Source of the DNA: Burkholderia sp. GAS332
GTDB lineage: Bacteria; Pseudomonadota; Gammaproteobacteria; Burkholderiales; Burkholderiaceae
Direction: 5' to 3'
NCBI GenBank assembly: GCA_900142905.1
Contig: FSRV01000002.1
Coordinates: 2,294,001-2,358,000, forward strand
Length of the DNA: 64,000 nucleotides
Shown one piece after another: positions 63,006 to 64,000 of this stretch (position 1 is its first letter; each line of letters opens with the position of its first letter). The notes under the pieces were generated by a model. It had not been told where the DNA came from, searched no databases, and saw only the letters and a program-made list of their open reading frames with translations. Made by a program: the position numbers and the translations under genes.

Positions 63006-64000
63006 ATGGGCAACAGGATGGCGAAGGCACACGTCGAACGCTCGAATCACGGGCGCAGTGGGATGGAAGCGGAGGTGCGTCTGTTTGGACGGCTCGGCTC
63101 GCAACGAGTGATGCGCGGGCTTGCCTGCTGGCTCGCGTTGCAGACCGCGTTGGCGGCGCCGCTGGCGTTGGCGGCGCCGCTGGCCTCGGCGGCTGAAGTG
63201 GCCCTGAGCGGCGCGAGTGCGTCACAAGCCGGCCAGGTGGCCGGCGCCCCTGGCGCGCCGGCGGTGCGCGTCGCCACCGGTGTGGGCAGCGTGCCGGCAC
63301 CGAGCGCGGCCGTTCCCTACGATCCGAACGCGCTCGCGCAAGCGCAGTTGGCCACGCCCACGCCGGCGCTCGCCGCGTCGTCGGTGAAAGCCTTGGGCAT
63401 CAGAACGCCGACCACCGCCGAACCGGGCACGCTGGTGCCGGGCGGCCGCCGTCAAACGCTCACCTTTGCCGACCTCGGCGCGCGCGATCCGCTGCAACTG
63501 CGCGGCACCGACGGCCAGAACGGCGTCGCCTTCTCCGTGCGCGGCGACGAAGTGGTGACCGGTGCGATCCTGCATCTCGTCTACAGCTACTCGCCCGCGC
63601 TGCTCGCGAATATTTCCCAGTTGAAAGTGTTGGTGAACGGCGAAGTCGCCGCGACGCTGCCGGTGCCGCACGAACAGGCCGGCATGCTGGTGGCGCGCGA
63701 CGTCTCGATCGATCCGCGTTTCATCACCGAATTCAACCACCTGAACGTGCAGTTGATCGGCCATTACACGACGAGTTGCGAAGACCCGGCGAATTCGTCG
63801 CTGTGGGCCACCGTCAGTAATGCCAGTTCGCTCGATCTGACCTACGCGTCGCTCGCCAGCAAGCCGGACTTGGCCGCGCTGCCGCAGCCGTTCTTCGACC
63901 GCCGCGACGTGCGCCGTCTCGAGCTGCCGTTCGTGTTCCCGCAAAAACCCGGCGCCGGCACGCTCGAAGCGGGCGGTATCGTCGCATCATGGTTCGGCGC
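63006..64000 (+). CDS. bcsB: BcsB, cellulose synthase periplasmic subunit (partial)
   Basis: Frame is open from the ATG at 63006 past the window end (331 codons seen). The start encodes a signal peptide with a duplicated ALAAPL segment ending ASAAE, then the BcsB domain: TLTFADLGARDPLQLRG, NISQLKVLVNGEVAATLPV, FNHLNVQLIGHYTTSCEDP. BcsB guides the glucan through the periplasm and anchors BcsA. Later starts at 63018 and 63063 are possible. Confidence 0.92.
   Translation, partial: MGNRMAKAHVERSNHGRSGMEAEVRLFGRLGSQRVMRGLACWLALQTALAAPLALAAPLASAAEVALSGASASQAGQVAGAPGAPAVRVATGVGSVPAPSAAVPYDPNALAQAQLATPTPALAASSVKALGIRTPTTAEPGTLVPGGRRQTLTFADLGARDPLQLRGTDGQNGVAFSVRGDEVVTGAILHLVYSYSPALLANISQLKVLVNGEVAATLPVPHEQAGMLVARDVSIDPRFITEFNHLNVQLIGHYTTSCEDPANSSLWATVSNASSLDLTYASLASKPDLAALPQPFFDRRDVRRLELPFVFPQKPGAGTLEAGGIVASWFG
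63147..63182. repeat. Duplicated 18-bp unit in bcsB signal sequence
   Basis: Two exact copies of GCGTTGGCGGCGCCGCTG stand in tandem, adding LALAAP to the hydrophobic core of the signal peptide. Probably slipped-strand duplication; in frame and harmless. Confidence 0.9.

Overview
The window is high-GC, gene-dense DNA typical of a Burkholderiaceae beta-proteobacterium. Paraburkholderia is the best guess, from the mix of aromatic and amine catabolic operons, a Burkholderia-type porin, and a bcsD-bcsP-bcsQ-bcsA-bcsB cellulose locus. No rRNA, tRNA or CRISPR array was recognised. All calls come from reading the sequence and its translations; no database search was run.

Layout. 1-3751: the 3' end of pta, a DUF4279 protein beside a toxin-tail-like ORF remnant, and a cobS-cobT chelatase pair. 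3902-8196: an MHS-type symporter and a GMC oxidoreductase divergent from an IclR regulator. 8290-16395: a long minus-strand catabolic group (amino-acid permease, FAD amine oxidase, NTF2-like protein, COG0523 GTPase overlapping an amidohydrolase, sodium:solute symporter with a DUF3311 partner). 16642-22239: a TauE-like permease, an MFS remnant, a membrane TPR protein, and a MarR - isochorismatase-like - MFS unit. 22393-28417: mmsA, a sulfotransferase-like protein, a LysR regulator, and a HAD hydrolase coupled to a D-threonine-aldolase-type enzyme. 28544-38002: amine permease, AraC regulator, class III transaminase, aldehyde dehydrogenase, LuxR regulator, two SDRs and a MoaF-like protein. 38230-41029: a visibly less GC-rich patch with an IS5-type remnant and a Rieske oxygenase divergent from a LysR regulator. 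41285-46369: acetylpolyamine-amidohydrolase-like enzyme, MFS, porin, LuxR regulator. 46379-53185: the homoprotocatechuate meta-cleavage operon hpaG1-G2-E-D-F-H-I with divergent hpaR. 53241-54130: a large foldback repeat. 54156-64000: two c-di-GMP enzymes followed by the cellulose operon, cut off inside bcsB.

How it works together. The hpa genes convert homoprotocatechuate to pyruvate and succinic semialdehyde; the 4-hydroxyphenylacetate hydroxylase genes hpaB/hpaC are not here. The amine permeases, oxidase, transaminase and aldehyde dehydrogenase fit amine, polyamine or omega-amino-acid catabolism. The c-di-GMP enzymes sit next to a BcsA with an intact PilZ c-di-GMP-binding motif, which suggests local control of cellulose synthesis.

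The most unusual features are short tandem repeat arrays with periods of 9, 12, 13, 18, 30 and 59 bp, several of them at or just after stop codons. Others are the foldback element at 53.2-54.1 kb, a 48-bp hairpin abutting the marR start codon, a seven-codon ORF coupled to bcsP, and the overlapping amidohydrolase/COG0523 pair.
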